From positions 4,960,001 to 5,024,000 of the forward strand of contig JAHWDD010000005.1 in NCBI GenBank assembly GCA_023897205.1: 64,000 bases of DNA. The letters are read 5' to 3'. The notes beneath the pieces were generated by a model that was given only the letters and a program-made list of their open reading frames with translations, did not search any database and had not been told where the DNA came from. Origin of the DNA: Exophiala sp. HKRS030 (lineage: Eukaryota; Ascomycota; Eurotiomycetes; Chaetothyriales; Herpotrichiellaceae). The translations under genes were made by a program, and so were the position numbers. Shown here piece after piece: positions 10,610 through 23,619 of this stretch (its first letter is position 1; the number at the start of each line of letters is the position of its first letter).

Positions 10610-11854
10610 CGACTGTTGGAACCGAGCAAAGTAGGCTGAACGGGTCTGGAGTCTTTGGAAGGGAGACTAGACGAATGTTTGTCGGTGGAACCAGAGAGTG
10701 GTGATCGAATGGAAGCAATTCTTTGGTATTGGAGTTCTGTTCGTATATTGGAGAAGCAAGACACACTCCGCAGCCAAGGAAGAGAAGAGAGCTGCGCCAC
10801 ATTGTCTGCGCCACCAGCGCCACATACTCGCGATCCTTCGCCTTCGTTTTCCCTTCAAAGGATGAAGAAAGGTAGTCACGTAGCGTACTTACCTGAGTAC
10901 CTAGGTACAGTACCTACTAAGGTATATTCCACTACTATGCGCATATAGTTACCTGTCTGTCAAGACCTCGCCCGAGTCACAAGCAGAAGGAAGAGCCCCA
11001 TCATGCGAGGACTAGCCTTTACCAAAAACCATCGTCAAAACTCATTTGAACACTGCCACGAGTTCACCATGCGTTGGAGGAGCATTGGCAGAAGGCACGC
11101 GCCGCTCCCGCCCACTTCTACCCTTGGACCTTCTTGGGAGATCAGATCAAAGACTTGAATTGACCAATGCAGTGGGTGCCTGCTCTGCGCCCTTCATTGC
11201 TTGAGGATGCCTGATTTGCCCTGCTTCTTCACTCCTTCGGATCAGGCACATGTCAACCCATTGAGATGGTGCCTGATCATCGTGCGCTCGTGGCTGTGGC
11301 CTTGGATAATTTGCCAGAATGTGCATGAAAGTACTACATTCATTATTGACTCACCGATGAATGTTGTAGCTTCGGATAGATAAACCTGCTCTCCGCATCC
11401 TCTGTGATGCTCTGAACTTGGCCTTCTCTACATCACCTATCATCTACTCAATAGATCCATGGGAAAAGGGAAGAAATCTTACACTTTGGAATCCTAACCC
11501 GTGACACGGAAGCTTGTGTCGACCTGCATCAAAAAATCCGGGTCAAGTGACGCAATCACAGCCCGATTCTCCCCACTGTTCATCCCTAGCGATTGTGACT
11601 GTGGGAGCTGAAACTGCCTCAAGCATCTCTTCAAATCCTACCAATGAACATCACCTGTCCTCAACTCATCTGCGGCTGATCTTCCATCCTGGCACATTCG
11701 GCTGTCGGGTGATTCTGGTCATTCGAATTTTGACTCTCAACAACCTCACTATATCATCTGCGCCTCGCCAATTCTATCTCGAAACCCTTCCTCCATTACT
11801 TTCAACCAACCCTCAACCCTTCGCCAAGTCCTGCACAACAATCTCACCGCATTG
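10610..11854. other. Divergent promoter region, LYR protein (-) / RD-repeat protein (+)
   Basis: About 1.2 kb. It contains a dense run of TACCT/AGGTA elements at 10887-10925 with the 12-bp palindrome GTACCTAGGTAC. The last 250 bp before 11855 are CT/CA-rich leader sequence. No supported gene. Confidence 0.55.
10897..10908. promoter_or_regulatory. Palindrome GTACCTAGGTAC
   Basis: A perfect 12-bp inverted repeat containing the recurrent TACCTAGGTA core, within a local cluster of AGGTA/TACCT half-sites (10887-10925). A protein-binding role is a guess from symmetry and recurrence. Confidence 0.35.
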
Positions 11855-12913
11855 ATGTCCGCTCACGACGACTACCCGCCACGGTCAGCCCGTCGTGATC
11901 GTCCACGTTATGATGAAGGAGGAGGTGCTTTTTATCCAGATGAGCAAGACCCGAGATCTGCTCCACGACGCCCGCGACATGACACTTCCCCGCTCCCCCC
12001 ACCACCTGCTCCTGATCCACGAGATGAAATACCTCGTCGGAAACAAGATGTTGATCCACGATATGCGGAACCCATCTCCATGAACGACAGAAAGGCTCCT
12101 CGAGAGTATCGAGACTATCCATCTGACCGAGGCCATGACTCGCAAAGATTACCAAACACCGCTGCCAGACGCCGCAGTCCCTATTCAGACGAGGAGCTCG
12201 ACCCTCGTCGCTCCAAACATAATGCAGGGGCAGCAGCATACGGTCGACCAAAGTCGTACCGTGACCCTGAACCAGACAACTTCCATTCAGACCGAGATTC
12301 TGGAAAAGCTCGTTCTAGTAGAAGACCAAGAGACTACGAGGATCGCTCGCCAGAGCCGCCTCGACGGGCGAACACCACACGTGACCCTGATCGTCGGCGC
12401 CGGGAAGACCCGTACGATGACCCTCGTCCTCGACGACAGCGTAGTCAGGACGACAGGTATGGAGACCGCGATCGAGGTTACAAGTCAGATGGTCGAGATG
12501 GATACAAGAAAAGAAGAGATGATGACAGGTACGATGACCGTCCTCGTACTAATAGAAGAGATGATGGCTATGCCTCCGACAAAGGCAATCGACGGGATAA
12601 GGATCGGGACCGGGAGCGCGACCGCGACCGCGACCGCGACCGTGACCGTTACGCCGACAGAGATCGCGACCGCCGCAGGTATGATTCGGACAGAGATCGT
12701 GACCGCGACCGTGACAGGCGTGGTGACCGCGATCGGGACAGAGATCGGGATCGCGACCGTGACCGTGACCACGATAAGTCTAAGAAGAAAAGCGGTTTTG
12801 GAATGGACGATGTAGGCAAGTTGTACGAGCAGGGTCAGAAGCACTACAAGAGCGTGGCACCTCTGCTCGAGAAGGTGGCCAAGATGTATATGGATAGCAA
12901 AGGCGGAAAGTAG
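11855..12913 (+). CDS. Arg/Asp-repeat low-complexity protein
   Basis: 352 aa, one exon, starting at ATG 11855 (MSAHDDYPPRSARRD). Nearly the whole chain is charged and disordered: an Arg/Asp/Pro/Ser-rich first half, then runs of alternating Arg and Asp (residues about 245-310). The C-terminus alone looks folded: GFGMDDVGKLYEQGQKHYKS and VAPLLEKVAKMYMDSKGGK, two likely amphipathic helices. RD-dipeptide repeats are known from RNA-processing and condensate-forming proteins, so a nuclear or RNA-associated role is possible, but I do not recognise the family. The repeat is encoded by near-identical hexamers and may be unstable in length. Confidence 0.75.
   Translation: MSAHDDYPPRSARRDRPRYDEGGGAFYPDEQDPRSAPRRPRHDTSPLPPPPAPDPRDEIPRRKQDVDPRYAEPISMNDRKAPREYRDYPSDRGHDSQRLPNTAARRRSPYSDEELDPRRSKHNAGAAAYGRPKSYRDPEPDNFHSDRDSGKARSSRRPRDYEDRSPEPPRRANTTRDPDRRRREDPYDDPRPRRQRSQDDRYGDRDRGYKSDGRDGYKKRRDDDRYDDRPRTNRRDDGYASDKGNRRDKDRDRERDRDRDRDRDRYADRDRDRRRYDSDRDRDRDRDRRGDRDRDRDRDRDRDRDHDKSKKKSGFGMDDVGKLYEQGQKHYKSVAPLLEKVAKMYMDSKGGK
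12598..12775 (+). repeat. Coding hexamer repeat, GAYCGN units
   Basis: Imperfect tandem GACCGC/GACCGT/GATCGG units encoding Arg-Asp dipeptides within the RD-repeat gene. The third-base variation shows selection for the dipeptide or old divergence of the copies. Confidence 0.7.
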
Positions 12914-13516
12914 GAGCTTCGCCACGAACTCTGGATATTTCCACATGGGATCGGATTTACACGCTGTGAGCGTGTGTTCACTGGATGTTTTCGCAATGGC
13001 GTGTCTACCAATTTCTCTCTACCAGGCTGGTCTGTGATCGAACCGACCTATGTTACGGCTGTGATCTGATACGATGATCTAAGAATGGTATCTACGTGGC
13101 GTTCTTCTCTGGAGGGTTTTTGTATATTTTGGCTTTCTATAGCACGATTTCAGATATGGATGCGATCTGCTGGAATAGGAGAAATGAACAGATTCGAAGT
13201 GTCGACACTTTATGATTCCCACGCGAAATGGAAGTGCCAATTGCCTTATCCTTACTAGCTGAACGCCTGACGCGGCGAAATTTGTCATTGTCAATCACAA
13301 TTAAAAGCATGAATGTACCGGTACTCGTTCCACTACTTCGGTTTCAGTTTCATATACATTGTGATTGCGTAAGTAATTCAGACACTTAGAGATAAAACAA
13401 GCCGAGCGACCCGTCTGCCACGGGCGTCAATGTGACTGTGCACGTATAAGAATCTTTGCTAATGAGGGATCACCAATACCGCCCATATTAGCACCAAGCC
13501 CGCGTTCTCTACGCGG
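12914..13516. other. Convergent intergenic region
   Basis: 3' flanks of the RD-repeat gene and the flavin monooxygenase. No coding signal seen. Confidence 0.6.
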
Positions 13517-16599
<3,083 letters not shown>

Positions 16600-18348
16600 A
16601 TGACGCGTCGAAAGCGAACAGCATCCCCCTCCTCCGCTCAGAAACGCGTGGCTTTCGAGATCCCTGCGTCGTTACAACACTTCTCTTCCATCTCCCGTTC
16701 GCTCGCTACGAATGCTGGCTCTCCACAGTTGTCGGCTCTCACAAATACTGTGAGCAGTACAGTCTCACCATCTCAGACCAGCTTGAATAATCAGACGCTA
16801 ACAACACCGTCCCCGAGGGTTGTCGATCCGAGTCCATCGTCCAAATCTGCGACCGATGAACGTTCTGCTCATAAGGCGCAGCAATGGTATCGGCATCCTG
16901 TTGGAAATACCCCTCCAAAGCCAGGCTTGATTAATCCTCACTCCAGTGCAAAGACGATCGCGTACACCCCAACGCCTTCGCTAGCCACCCCGTCCCGGCC
17001 GACTCAACATCTTTCCCAGACTTCTGCCAGTATCAATCAAATACCACACACCACCGCCTCTCATGAACCCGAGTTGAAGGAAGGAGAGGCTCCGAGCCTC
17101 ACAACACATCCAAATCTGATAGCCGCGTTGATCGCTGCAAAGCGGGCAGAAAATGAAGCCAAGGGAAACCGAGAAAAATGGGCGAGGCAGCAGGCCGAGT
17201 ATCAAGCTTCCAAATCACCCTCAACTCAATTCTCAAATGATTCGACATTTGGAACCGTTCGAGGCTCTCCTGCAAAAGTTCAGTCAAGAGCAACATCTAG
17301 TCCTTTACCCGCGCGTCTCTCAACCAAAGACCCTAAAGCCCGCCTATCTCAAACACCTCAGCAACGGGTAGTAAAGCCCACAGCCACTTCTGCACCACAA
17401 ATTTCAAGCAAGGACACTACTTCTCTGAACATTGGCAAGCAGAATGTTAATGGACCCGTCTTCGATTCTCCATTTTCTTCTCCGATAGCTGAGTTTCTCG
17501 AACGTGCTACAGATGATGTGGGACTTGCGAAAGAGGATTTGATCACACCAACAACATCTGGAAGTAACTTGAACGACAAGTCTAGACCTTCGTCATCCTC
17601 CAAGAATGATCCCAAGCAATCTGAGCCCATTGCCGGTATACCTCCTTTGTTTTCCGATAAGCTATACTCCAGACAATCTCAGCCCAATCAATCACAATCT
17701 TCGGACCATAGCTATTTGCAGATCCAGCAGGATTCTCCTGCGTCTGATATGCAACAGCAGACCCCTGTCGCTACTCCACCCTACCAACGCGTATCACTTC
17801 CGCAAACCAATACAATTCCGGCATCGTCTCAAAATCATCAACAAATGCACCATCCAAATCTTAACCACCCAGGCAAGGTTCAACTACAGATGCGAGAACC
17901 ACAGGCGCAACCGTACTATCCTCTCCCACAGGCTCAGCAAGGATTCCATAAAATCGATTTCCGACCACGATTCATGCAAAGTCGAACTCAGCAGTCTCCG
18001 AATAATGGTTCTAGCCAAGCACCAGTAAACTCTTTTGATAGCAGAGTAATGGCCAATATGCCCGTACCTAGAAACAACCAACCAGTAAGCAGGAACGCGG
18101 CACAACAGCCCAACAATACGCTCCACCCTGCTCACCGGATGGGCCAACGGCCTTTGATGGTACCTGTGCCACCGTCCGGACCCGTCCTGACCTACGGAAA
18201 TGCTATGGCAAAGCCTGCCATTGTCGAATCTATCAAACCACAACAGTCACCTTCTGGTTTCATGACTGCGGCCGATATGGTGGCCGGAATCAATACTAGA
18301 TTCAAGATTGCCACTCAAAATGGGTTTTCTGTTCCAAAGAGGTATTGA
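16600..18348 (+). CDS. Large disordered Ser/Pro/Gln-rich protein of unknown function
   Basis: 582 aa in one exon from ATG 16600 (MTRRKRTASPSSAQKR, a basic nuclear-localisation-like start). Composition is dominated by Ser, Thr, Pro, Gln and Asn throughout. The one stretch that looks structured is LIAALIAAKRAENEAKGNRE with KWARQQAEYQ (about 185-215), a charged helix. A Gln-rich region follows (about 370-500), and the end FMTAADMVAGINTRFKIATQ may be a short conserved helix. I do not recognise the family. Its length, lack of stops and C-terminal conserved-looking helix support a real gene; a transcription or RNA-related adaptor role would be a guess. Confidence 0.75.
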   Translation: MTRRKRTASPSSAQKRVAFEIPASLQHFSSISRSLATNAGSPQLSALTNTVSSTVSPSQTSLNNQTLTTPSPRVVDPSPSSKSATDERSAHKAQQWYRHPVGNTPPKPGLINPHSSAKTIAYTPTPSLATPSRPTQHLSQTSASINQIPHTTASHEPELKEGEAPSLTTHPNLIAALIAAKRAENEAKGNREKWARQQAEYQASKSPSTQFSNDSTFGTVRGSPAKVQSRATSSPLPARLSTKDPKARLSQTPQQRVVKPTATSAPQISSKDTTSLNIGKQNVNGPVFDSPFSSPIAEFLERATDDVGLAKEDLITPTTSGSNLNDKSRPSSSSKNDPKQSEPIAGIPPLFSDKLYSRQSQPNQSQSSDHSYLQIQQDSPASDMQQQTPVATPPYQRVSLPQTNTIPASSQNHQQMHHPNLNHPGKVQLQMREPQAQPYYPLPQAQQGFHKIDFRPRFMQSRTQQSPNNGSSQAPVNSFDSRVMANMPVPRNNQPVSRNAAQQPNNTLHPAHRMGQRPLMVPVPPSGPVLTYGNAMAKPAIVESIKPQQSPSGFMTAADMVAGINTRFKIATQNGFSVPKRY

Positions 18349-19031
18349 TTGTGTGGCAGTACCGACGAATGATTTCGAAACTGCCCTTCCAACCTTATCT
18401 AGATCATCATCTTCAACATTACAACAACGGGGGTCATTTGCTCCTTCCTGCTGGAGTTATCTGCGGATGCATGCCATCATCGCCCAGCAATCTTATTTTG
18501 GGGCAGGAACGTTTCTTCTATGACTTCTAATGAATTGTGATTGTTATTATACATACATGCTTGAGCGTCGGTGCTGGATGGGTTTACGATTTCGGTATAT
18601 GCGGGACGTTATTACCATGGACAGGTCACGAGGTCTGAACCGGGTTTGAACATATATGGGAAGAAGGTGGATAAAGGCGAAAACCAAGGTTGCTATTCAT
18701 GTGCCCTCGGTTTCCCACTCTTGGGCTCTGTATAACCCGATTGGTCCCGGTCAAGCAAAAATGTTGGCTACACACCAGTTAGATGTAGAGGAGAGACGTA
18801 GTAGTAGTCGGTGTGAATGGATCCACAGCACGCAAAACAATCGACATATGAGCGAAGATCACTTCTAGATGTTTTCTCTCGCAGCCCCTTATCAAGCCAG
18901 TATCGACGTAGTACTATCAAAGCCCCATAAGTTCATTCCACCTGCAAATGCCCGAAAGCTGCCTCACAGCACCCAGCAGTGAACGTGAACACGAGCCCAC
19001 CACCAAAGCCTGCCGGACGCCAGGCCGCGTC
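18349..19031. other. Convergent intergenic region
   Basis: 3' flanks of the disordered-protein gene and the CSA homologue. No supported feature. Confidence 0.6.
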
Positions 19032-20674
19032 CTACGGAAACGCCAAAGGCCGCTTCGCAAGACCCTCGACCAGGTCGCCGATCAGAGCCCGTTTCCGCTT
19101 CCTCCGGTTCTCCGCCTCCTCTGCCTCGGTGCTTTGCTGCTGCTGCGGCTGCAAGTGCGCCGTTCGATCACGGGCGGCGGCAGCAGCAGCAGCAGCACCG
19201 CCGCGATCTGGTCCGTGGTCTTCGACTTCGACTTCGTCATCGTGATCATCTTCGTCTTCGTCTTCACGAGTCGTCATAGCAGTATGTGGTAGCCATGCGC
19301 CGATCCGCCCGTCGCCGTGCGCCGTGTACATCTCGATGCCGTGGCCGTTGGTCGCGTTGACACGCCAGACCATGGCGGTGATGCGGCCGGCGCTTGTCAG
19401 GCGTCCGGCGCTGGTGCTGGTGCTGGTGCTGGTGGACATGGCGGATGCACCGCCACGGCGTGAAGGTTGCGAGGATCCCGATCGGTCGCTCTGGACCTGT
19501 GCGAGTCGAACGCCCTGGGTGCGCAGAATGCGCACCATGTTGCCCTCTCTCAGCGAGTGTTGGAAGACCATTCCGCGGCCGTCGTCATTGGGCCAGAACA
19601 GGCTCTCCCTGCCTGGTGCGTGGAAGCCGCGCGGGGAGATCAGGGGTTTCAGTTCGCCGGCTCTATCGTTGCGGATTCGAGGCCCGAAGTGGACGAGGTC
19701 GTTGCGCCCGCTTGCGGCGTCCCATACGCGGATGCGCTGGTCGTGGCCTGTCGTGACGATCTTGTCGGCGCTCGGCGTCCATTGGACACTAGTGACGGGA
19801 CCGTTGTGTGCTGTGGCGTTGAAATCGAGGAGGGTAGGGCGTGCAGATGATCCTGTTGAGGGTGGGTCGCCGATCACACCGACGGCGTCGTCGTGGTCTA
19901 GCGAGGCGAATGCCGCGTTGGCGCGGCGGATATCGTAGAACAGGACCTTGCCATCCGCGGAGCCTGAGGCTAGTAAATGGGCGATACGTGGCGACCAGAC
20001 CAGTGCGTAGATTGCCCCGTTAGGCCCGGAGAGGGAGTGTGTCGATAGGCCGGAGCGGAGGTCTAGGAGACGCACTGATGGGTGCGCTGTGCCGACGGCG
20101 ATGAGAGGGGAGGAGTCCGGGACCGTGGACACGCTGTGCGTGTATGGTGCGTAGTCGAGGGAGAAGGTGTGGATCGTGGTCAGAGATGTCGGTGTGATCG
20201 AGGTCACTTTCAGGGTTTTGTCGTATGCTGTGCTGAGAAGTGTGCTTGGTGTTGGGTCGAAGGGATAGATGGAGATGGATGTCAGAGCGTGGGTGTGGGA
20301 AGTTGGCGTAGAGCGGGAGGACGTCGCCACTGGGTGATAGACTTTCTGTACTGCCGAAGATGCGTTCTTGTCGGAGAATGTCGCTGTGATCGAGTCTAGA
20401 TCCCAAACTCGAATCGTCGAGTCCGCGCCACCAGAGAACAGGTATTGTGCGTCATTGTTGTCGATGGCGATGCAGTTGACCCCGGCTTGATGCGCTATAG
20501 CTGACTCGGGTTCGTCGTCGCGTCGATATCCTGTGACGCCGCATCATGCTTGGCCTGGTCGAACACAACTTCAGTCCGATGTGCAAGGCTATCTATCAAC
20601 CCTTCATTGTGATGTTGTCGCCATGCTTGTGGTGTCACATCGCCAAGGATCTGTCCTAGGCGAGATTGAGTCAT
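19032..20674 (-). CDS. CSA/ERCC8-like WD40 protein (transcription-coupled repair), frame broken near the 5' end
   Basis: CSA (Ckn1 in fission yeast) is the WD40 substrate receptor of a DDB1-CUL4 ubiquitin ligase in transcription-coupled nucleotide excision repair. Repeats seen: VNCIAIDNNDAQYLFSGGAD, then IYALVWSPRIAHLLASGSAD with GKVLFYDIRRA, then AHNGPVTSVQWTPSADKIVT with DQRIRVWDAASGRNDLVHFG; this order closely follows human CSA. The N-terminus is in another frame from ATG 20674 (SRLGQILGDVTPQAWRQHH...LIDSL), matching the family's LGxxTP...LIxSL start. The two frames differ by one missing base between about 20500 and 20545. A weak alternative intron (GTGTTC...CCGAG) would also join them. 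The C-terminal part has an alanine tract and an acidic run. The gene is strikingly GC-rich compared with its neighbours. Confidence 0.82.
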
Positions 20675-21186
20675 CCATGCTGTTATGCCATGTGTGTGGA
20701 CGAATGACTCGAGCCTGGTCGGCTGATTCCTGCTGAAGAGTCCGATTGTTCTGGGTTTCACGTCGATTGATGAATATTGAGGGGGAGTATACATTGCTCG
20801 AGGATGATGTTGCCTAAAGGATACCTTACGTACCTAGAGAGAAGAGGAGGGTCTCTGCCAAGCCGAGATTCTGCCACACCCCAATTTCAAACCATGACAT
20901 CAGGCTTTGACGGTAACGAAAGCTTCCACTACGTGAAACACAATATATGAAGATGACTGTCATGATTGTTATACTCGGCTTCTGCAGATTCATCTTTTTG
21001 TTATGCATTGTGGTCATTTCTAACAAATCATACTCTCAAGAAATGAGAGCAAAGAGTCTATGGAGAGGCGATCATTTCTGATACTTGAAGCACTTCATCT
21101 CACCGAGGCAATTGACACAATACCTTGGGAAGTTTTGGTCGACACCAGGATGTCTTGTTGGTTGATCGATCAGTGAGCCCGCTCCA
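20675..21186. other. Intergenic between two minus-strand genes
   Basis: Upstream region of the CSA homologue and 3' flank of the aldo-keto reductase, with a TACGTACCTAG element near 20828. Nothing coding seen. Confidence 0.55.
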
Positions 21187-22140
21187 CTACTTGTAGAAAT
21201 TGTCAACCGGAGCTTCATGCTTGATCTCCTCCCAAATCTCGTCGATGCCTTTGACAGCTGCGTCGCTGAGCTTTCCCTTTGCAATATCGGTCAAAGTCTC
21301 GTCAAGTTGAGCAAGACTTCGTGCACCAACAATGACGGCGTCTCCGAGCTCTGCTTTCAGCTGACTATGGTAGGCGACCCATCGATAAGCTAGCTCAGCA
21401 CGAGTGACTTTCTCCTGGTTGGCGAGAGCCTCCCACTTTTCGAGCGCCTTGATATACGCTGGTTTGGCGTACAAGGACTTGTATAGGCCATTCAAAGCAT
21501 CACCAAATCGACCTGCGCCATCGGCAATTTGTTGTGCCGTCTTGGTGAGAAAGCCGCCAGCAAGAGGACTGTATGCATAGAAAGTGATGTTGAGTTTACG
21601 GAGGGTTGGGAAAAGGTCGGTGTCTTGCTTTCGTGCAACGGGGTTGTAGTTGCCCTGATATACCGTGGGGAGAACATAGCCTTGCTCCTTAGCATGGTTA
21701 TAAACCCTTTCAACGTGCTCTGCCGTGTAGTTGCTCAGTCCAAATCGCTTGAACAGACCCAATTGGTAGGCTTCCTGGACACCAGCCAATGTATCTGCGT
21801 CAGGAGTTTGCAAATCAGGGCTGTGGAGATAGAAAATGTCGACCTGTTTGACACCGAGCTTCTTGATGCTTTCTTGTGCTGAAGCGACCACCTTCTCACG
21901 TGTTGCAGACCCAGGGACCCAGCCGGCGACCCATTTCGTATCGATGATGAACTTGTCGCCTGCTTTGGTGGCTCCTAGAGTGGCCTCGGATTGGCCATAT
22001 AATTGAGCACTGTCGATGGTCGTTACACCATGCTTGGTGAGGACTGAGTAGACTTTCTCTACGTCTTCAGACTTGATAAAGGGCTCGTAATTGCCCAATG
22101 TGGCACCGCCATACACAACCTTGACTTTGTCCGAGGCCAT
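21187..22140 (-). CDS. Aldo-keto reductase
   Basis: 317 aa in one exon from ATG 22140 (MASDKVKVVYGGATLGNYEP), the usual length for the family. An upstream in-frame extension to 22275 looks like leader sequence. It is a (beta/alpha)8-barrel NADPH-dependent carbonyl reductase. The catalytic tetrad is visible: Asp and Tyr in TTIDSAQLYGQSE, Lys in IIDTKWVAGW, His in IFYLHSPD. The cofactor end is AVIVGARSLAQLDETL. The sequence is nearest to the aflatoxin-aldehyde-reductase (AKR7)-like fungal group (LSNYTAEHVERV, TVYQGNYNPVARK, FYAYSPLAGGFLT). The substrate is unknown; aldehyde detoxification is the likely role. Confidence 0.93.
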   Translation of the reverse strand: MASDKVKVVYGGATLGNYEPFIKSEDVEKVYSVLTKHGVTTIDSAQLYGQSEATLGATKAGDKFIIDTKWVAGWVPGSATREKVVASAQESIKKLGVKQVDIFYLHSPDLQTPDADTLAGVQEAYQLGLFKRFGLSNYTAEHVERVYNHAKEQGYVLPTVYQGNYNPVARKQDTDLFPTLRKLNITFYAYSPLAGGFLTKTAQQIADGAGRFGDALNGLYKSLYAKPAYIKALEKWEALANQEKVTRAELAYRWVAYHSQLKAELGDAVIVGARSLAQLDETLTDIAKGKLSDAAVKGIDEIWEEIKHEAPVDNFYK

Positions 22141-22696
22141 GTTTATGTTATCGAAGTGGCCGGCGAAGGTGAAGGGTGAAGGTGTTGGGGTCGTGATGCG
22201 GGTAGATGGTGGACTTGGGAGAGGATATTCCAGCCGCAAACGATGCGCGGGGGTTTTATACATGCAAGAAAACACAATGCCGGAGCTTCATGACGCCTTC
22301 TTTCCTTGCCATAATTGAAAGGATGTTGCAACTGAGTCCACGTCCATGTCCATGTTCATGTCTGTGACCAGTCCGTTGTCTCCAGAGTCTAATAGTGAGG
22401 GGTACCTACTTAGCCACTTTTCGTAATGGCAGGATGCATTTTTATTGATTACCGATCCTCGTACGCCCTCAAGAGCTTGTTGACTCCAATCAAGGCACCA
22501 TTGACTGATAGGCTCAGATCGATAAGCGGCATCGGGATCCTCATGGAGCATTGCCATTGCGTGACGTGTGAACGCAGGCGCCTTGTGGGATTGCGGATTG
22601 TCCTCGATCAGGAATCTAGGATGATGCCTCGGTACGGAGCAACAATTTGCCCTTTGCCCTGACCATGATGTCCGGAGCAGTGTCTGTCTACGGAGC

Positions 22697-22717
22697 AGTG
22701 TCCAGTGTCCAGTGTCC
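22697..22717. repeat. Heptanucleotide tandem repeat, AGTGTCC x3
   Basis: Three perfect copies of AGTGTCC followed by a partial fourth (ACT). Confidence 0.85.
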
Positions 22718-23186
22718 ACTGCCCATCCTCGCGTCGAATATCCCGAAGAAGCTATGCTTTCGGAGTTAGGTGACGCTGTGGTGTATGGGGTACAAGTTGA
22801 TTAGCGACAGAGACAGCCTTTGCTAGCCAGAGATACGGAGTTAGGTGATAAACCGTCTGAACAGATAGTCTTGAGCTCCTTTGAATGGACTGATCGACGA
22901 TTTCTCTCTACTTTGATAGATGTACTTGTCAGTAGGCACAATACAGTAGTCAATCGGCCTTTGATTTGTCAGCTACAACACGAGGAATGCGAATTTGGAC
23001 ATGGAACGCCTAGTCGGACCCAAGATTCAAGGCCAAGGGACATCGGTCTGGCTGAAGAACACAGACTACTACCGAGTACCTACTTGCCCCATCTCTTAAT
23101 CCGCGAATACTCTGAGTGGTGTTACAGTAAATACTGTACGCGTGGTATGGGAGAAGTTTGCTTTATCAGATGACTTGGGCGTCTTA

Positions 23187-23512
23187 GGCTAAACCTAGGT
23201 ATCGAGTGGTAAGGGTCACCCCAGGTACGGTACCTACAGAGTCCGGAGTAGGTACCAGTCCCTCTAATTAGGTAATCTACCTACCTACAGATTGTACCAG
23301 ACGAAGCACCTGCCAAGTCCTCAAAGTCCTCGCCGCCCTCGGGCTTTAGTTGCCCTGTTCGTGCCTGTTGTACCTGTTCCTGGACCCAGGCACGTACAGA
23401 GTAACTACTACCTATTCCGTAGGTAGTTAGTGGCGCGCTTAGGTACCTGAATGACTAAGTAGTTAATGCAGGACTTTGTCGCGTCCAACTAATTACCTAG
23501 GTAGGCAGGCAT
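23187..23512. promoter_or_regulatory. Cluster of TACCTAGGTA-type elements upstream of SAM37
   Basis: Contains ACCTAGGT (23193-23200), several GGTACC/AGGTACGGTACCT forms (23223-23260), TACCTACCTACAG (about 23279), TTAGGTACCTGAA (about 23440) and the full palindrome TACCTAGGTA (23494-23503), about 115 bp before the SAM37 start. Clustering and symmetry suggest a protein-binding region; the factor is unknown. Confidence 0.4.
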
Positions 23513-23619
23513 CCCAATTTCGTTCACATCGATTTTTACCAACACCAAGTCACCAACAATGTCAAAACTTCAATGCCTTTGTTTCCCCTAAGTGCACAAT
23601 TCACCGCTGCAGGTCAGAT

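Larger units (their letters stand above)
22141..23619. other. Divergent promoter region, aldo-keto reductase (-) / SAM37 (+)
   Basis: 1.5 kb. It holds a 7-bp tandem repeat (22697-22717) and, in its right half, the densest collection of TACCT/AGGTA elements in the window (23187-23512). Short frames only; no gene supported. Confidence 0.6.

Noticed and set aside
12485..12946. 153-codon minus-strand frame rich in Val and Ile
   Set aside because: Mirror image of the Arg/Asp repeat DNA; the hydrophobic pattern is an artefact of the GACCGC repeat.
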